Source of the DNA: Symbiodinium natans
Taxonomy: Eukaryota; Sar; Dinophyceae; Suessiales; Symbiodiniaceae
Length of the DNA: 64,000 bases
NCBI GenBank assembly: GCA_905221605.1
Contig: CAJNDS010001247.1
Location: forward strand, 372,001-436,000
Direction: 5' to 3'
Shown here: positions 62,696 to 64,000 of the stretch, one piece after another
How the letters are laid out: every line of letters starts with the position of its first letter
Position numbering within the stretch: the first letter of the stretch is position 1
Notes under the pieces: model-generated
Databases searched by the model: none
Told to the model about the DNA's origin: nothing
Seen by the model: only the letters and a program-made list of their open reading frames with translations
Translations under genes and position numbers: made by a program

Positions 62696-62829
62696 GAGCT
62701 TCATGGTACTTAGTAAGCAATCATAAGCGTAGTTAAAACTGTACTGATAACCATATTAGGGTACTTAAAAGGCTTATAAGTGGGTTATAAGTACACTTAT
62801 AATTGGTTAATAAGCACCATGAACCCCCA
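62696..62829. mobile_element. palindromic MITE, family C (copy 2)
   Basis: GAGCTTCATGGTACTTAGTA at the left and AATAAGCACCATGAACCCCC at the right. The interior has GGCTTATAAGTGGGTTATAA and GTACACTTATAATTGG. Confidence 0.7.
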
Positions 62830-63075
62830 AGCAATGCCCTGAAAGCCCCCCCCCCCCCCCCCCCGGCCGAAAAAATCCTGATAGCCCAGGGCCAGGTGTC
62901 CTCTGTTAGGGTTTAGGGTTTAGGGTTTAGGGCTTAGGGTTTAGGGTTTAGGGTTTAGGGTTTGGGGTTTAGGGCTTAGGGTTTAGGGTTTGGGGCCTTA
63001 GAGCCCTGGGGTTCGGGCTTTCGGCTCTTTGACTTAGGGGCCGTAGGGCAGGAGTTGGGGCTTTAGGGCTTACTT
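62830..63075. repeat. C-run and TTTAGGG sequence between two family C elements
   Basis: A C-run (62846-62863) and about eleven TTTAGGG/TTTGGGG units (62908-62995). No gene. Confidence 0.7.
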
Positions 63076-63214
63076 GGAGGTTCATGGTACTTACTAACCA
63101 ATTATAGCTACTTATAGCCCACTTATAAGCCTCTTAAGTGCCCAAATAAGGTTATAAGTTATAAGTACAGGTATAAGTACAGTCATAATTGATCAGTAAG
63201 TACCATGAATCTCC
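63076..63214. mobile_element. palindromic MITE, family C (copy 3)
   Basis: GGAGGTTCATGGTACTTACT at the left and AGTAAGTACCATGAATCTCC at the right form a long terminal inverted repeat. The interior is made of TTATAAGC/GTTATAAGTA motifs. Confidence 0.75.
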
Positions 63215-64000
63215 CAGTATGGGTCGTGTCTGGGTCTTTGTAAGCCAAGAGGCAAGGTGCCGACCTCACAATTCGCTGCCTCTGCCAGCCACTCCTGTCT
63301 GCGTAAAGGTTCAGGGCTCAACCCTAAACCCTAAACCGTAAACCCGAAACCTCAAGCGTAAATAGTAAATGTAGGGGCTGCGTTGGCCAGGGCCTTGGCC
63401 ACTGAATCTCTGAGACCGAAACCCTAGCACCTGACCTCCCCGAACTGGGGCAGCAAGTGGTTTAGGGGTTTAGGGATTAGGGTCAAAACCCCCGCCCAAA
63501 AGCCCCCACCAGAGCATGTGGTCAGCCCTAGACCCTAAATCCTACACCCTAAACCCTAAACCCTAAACCCTAAACCCTAAACCCTAAACCCTAAACCCTA
63601 AACCCTAAACCCTAAACCCACCCTAAACTCATAGACGAACCCTGAGCCGCAGACCTGAAACACGGAGCCTCACCCAAAATCTCAAACCGAAAAAATCCAT
63701 AAGCCCATGTGGGTTCAGGGTTTAGGGTTTAGGGCTAGGGTTTAGGGGTTGGGGTTTACGGTTTTAGGGCTCCGATTTCCTCAATCCCTGTTGCCCCAAA
63801 CCCTAAATCCTAATTCCTTCTTTGCAAAAGACAGACCTCCAACCCTAAAACCCTAAACCTAAACCCCCAACCGCCTCAAAGCTACAGGACTCAAACATGC
63901 CTAATACACCTAGCATGTTAAACCTGCAAACCCCTTCATCCAAACCTCTTAACAACCAACAACCTCCCCCCCCCCTCCCCCAACCCTAAGCCTTATTAAA
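63215..64000. repeat. telomere-like matrix, right end of window
   Basis: CCCTAAA array at about 63536-63620, shorter TTTAGGG and CCCTAAA runs elsewhere, a C-run at 63967-63980. The unique pieces at 63,220-63,310 and 63,370-63,460 show no supported frame. Confidence 0.65.

Noticed and set aside
1-64000. A true chromosome end
   Set aside because: Telomere-like repeats are short, alternate in orientation and are interspersed with exons and elements; no long terminal array reaches either edge.

Overview
The window looks like nuclear DNA of a dinoflagellate, probably of the Symbiodiniaceae type. Three things point there. Telomere-type repeats (TTTAGGG on one strand, CCCTAAA on the other) are scattered through the whole 64 kb in both orientations. 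The genes I could reassemble have many short exons joined at GT, GC and GA donors, with every acceptor of the form AG followed by G. A ubiquitin-like protein with tandem RCC1-like repeats of a kind common in these genomes is also present. I saw no rRNA, tRNA or CRISPR array. Species and gene functions come from reading alone; no database was searched.

Layout. From the left end to 17.8 kb there is an aldo/keto reductase (AKR) gene on the minus strand. Eleven exons of 19-94 nt were placed between 17,765 and 3,002; the catalytic Asp, Tyr, Lys and His are all present, and the C-terminus is only tentatively located further left. Inside its first intron, on the same strand, lies a complete eight-exon gene for a secreted CrtC/AttH-type lipocalin-like protein (14,197-16,604). 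Its exon phases all close and give 417 codons plus a stop. From 17.8 to 26 kb there are mostly repeats: telomere-like arrays, a poly-C tract, small inverted-repeat elements, a 21-bp minisatellite (20.6-21.4 kb) and a compound array (21.46-21.72 kb). From 26 to 57 kb there are many isolated 50-180 bp GC-rich islands that read as exons, most of them on the minus strand. One resembles a VanX-type dipeptidase, and one multi-exon gene begins at 33,537 with a canonical GTAAGT donor. From 54.3 to 55.8 kb there is a different GC-rich repeat block. From 57.4 to 61.5 kb there are a broken copy and an intact first exon of a UBL-RCC1-like gene. The right end is again telomere-like repeat with a pair of small palindromic elements.

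Most supported coding sequence is on the minus strand, in keeping with the one-direction gene clusters of dinoflagellates. The most unusual aspect is structural. Introns are largely built of telomere-like repeat or short element copies, and the exon bases at the 5' splice site are copied again just after the acceptor AG. This is the pattern expected if introns arose by insertion with a short target duplication, or by end-joining repair that captured telomere repeat.
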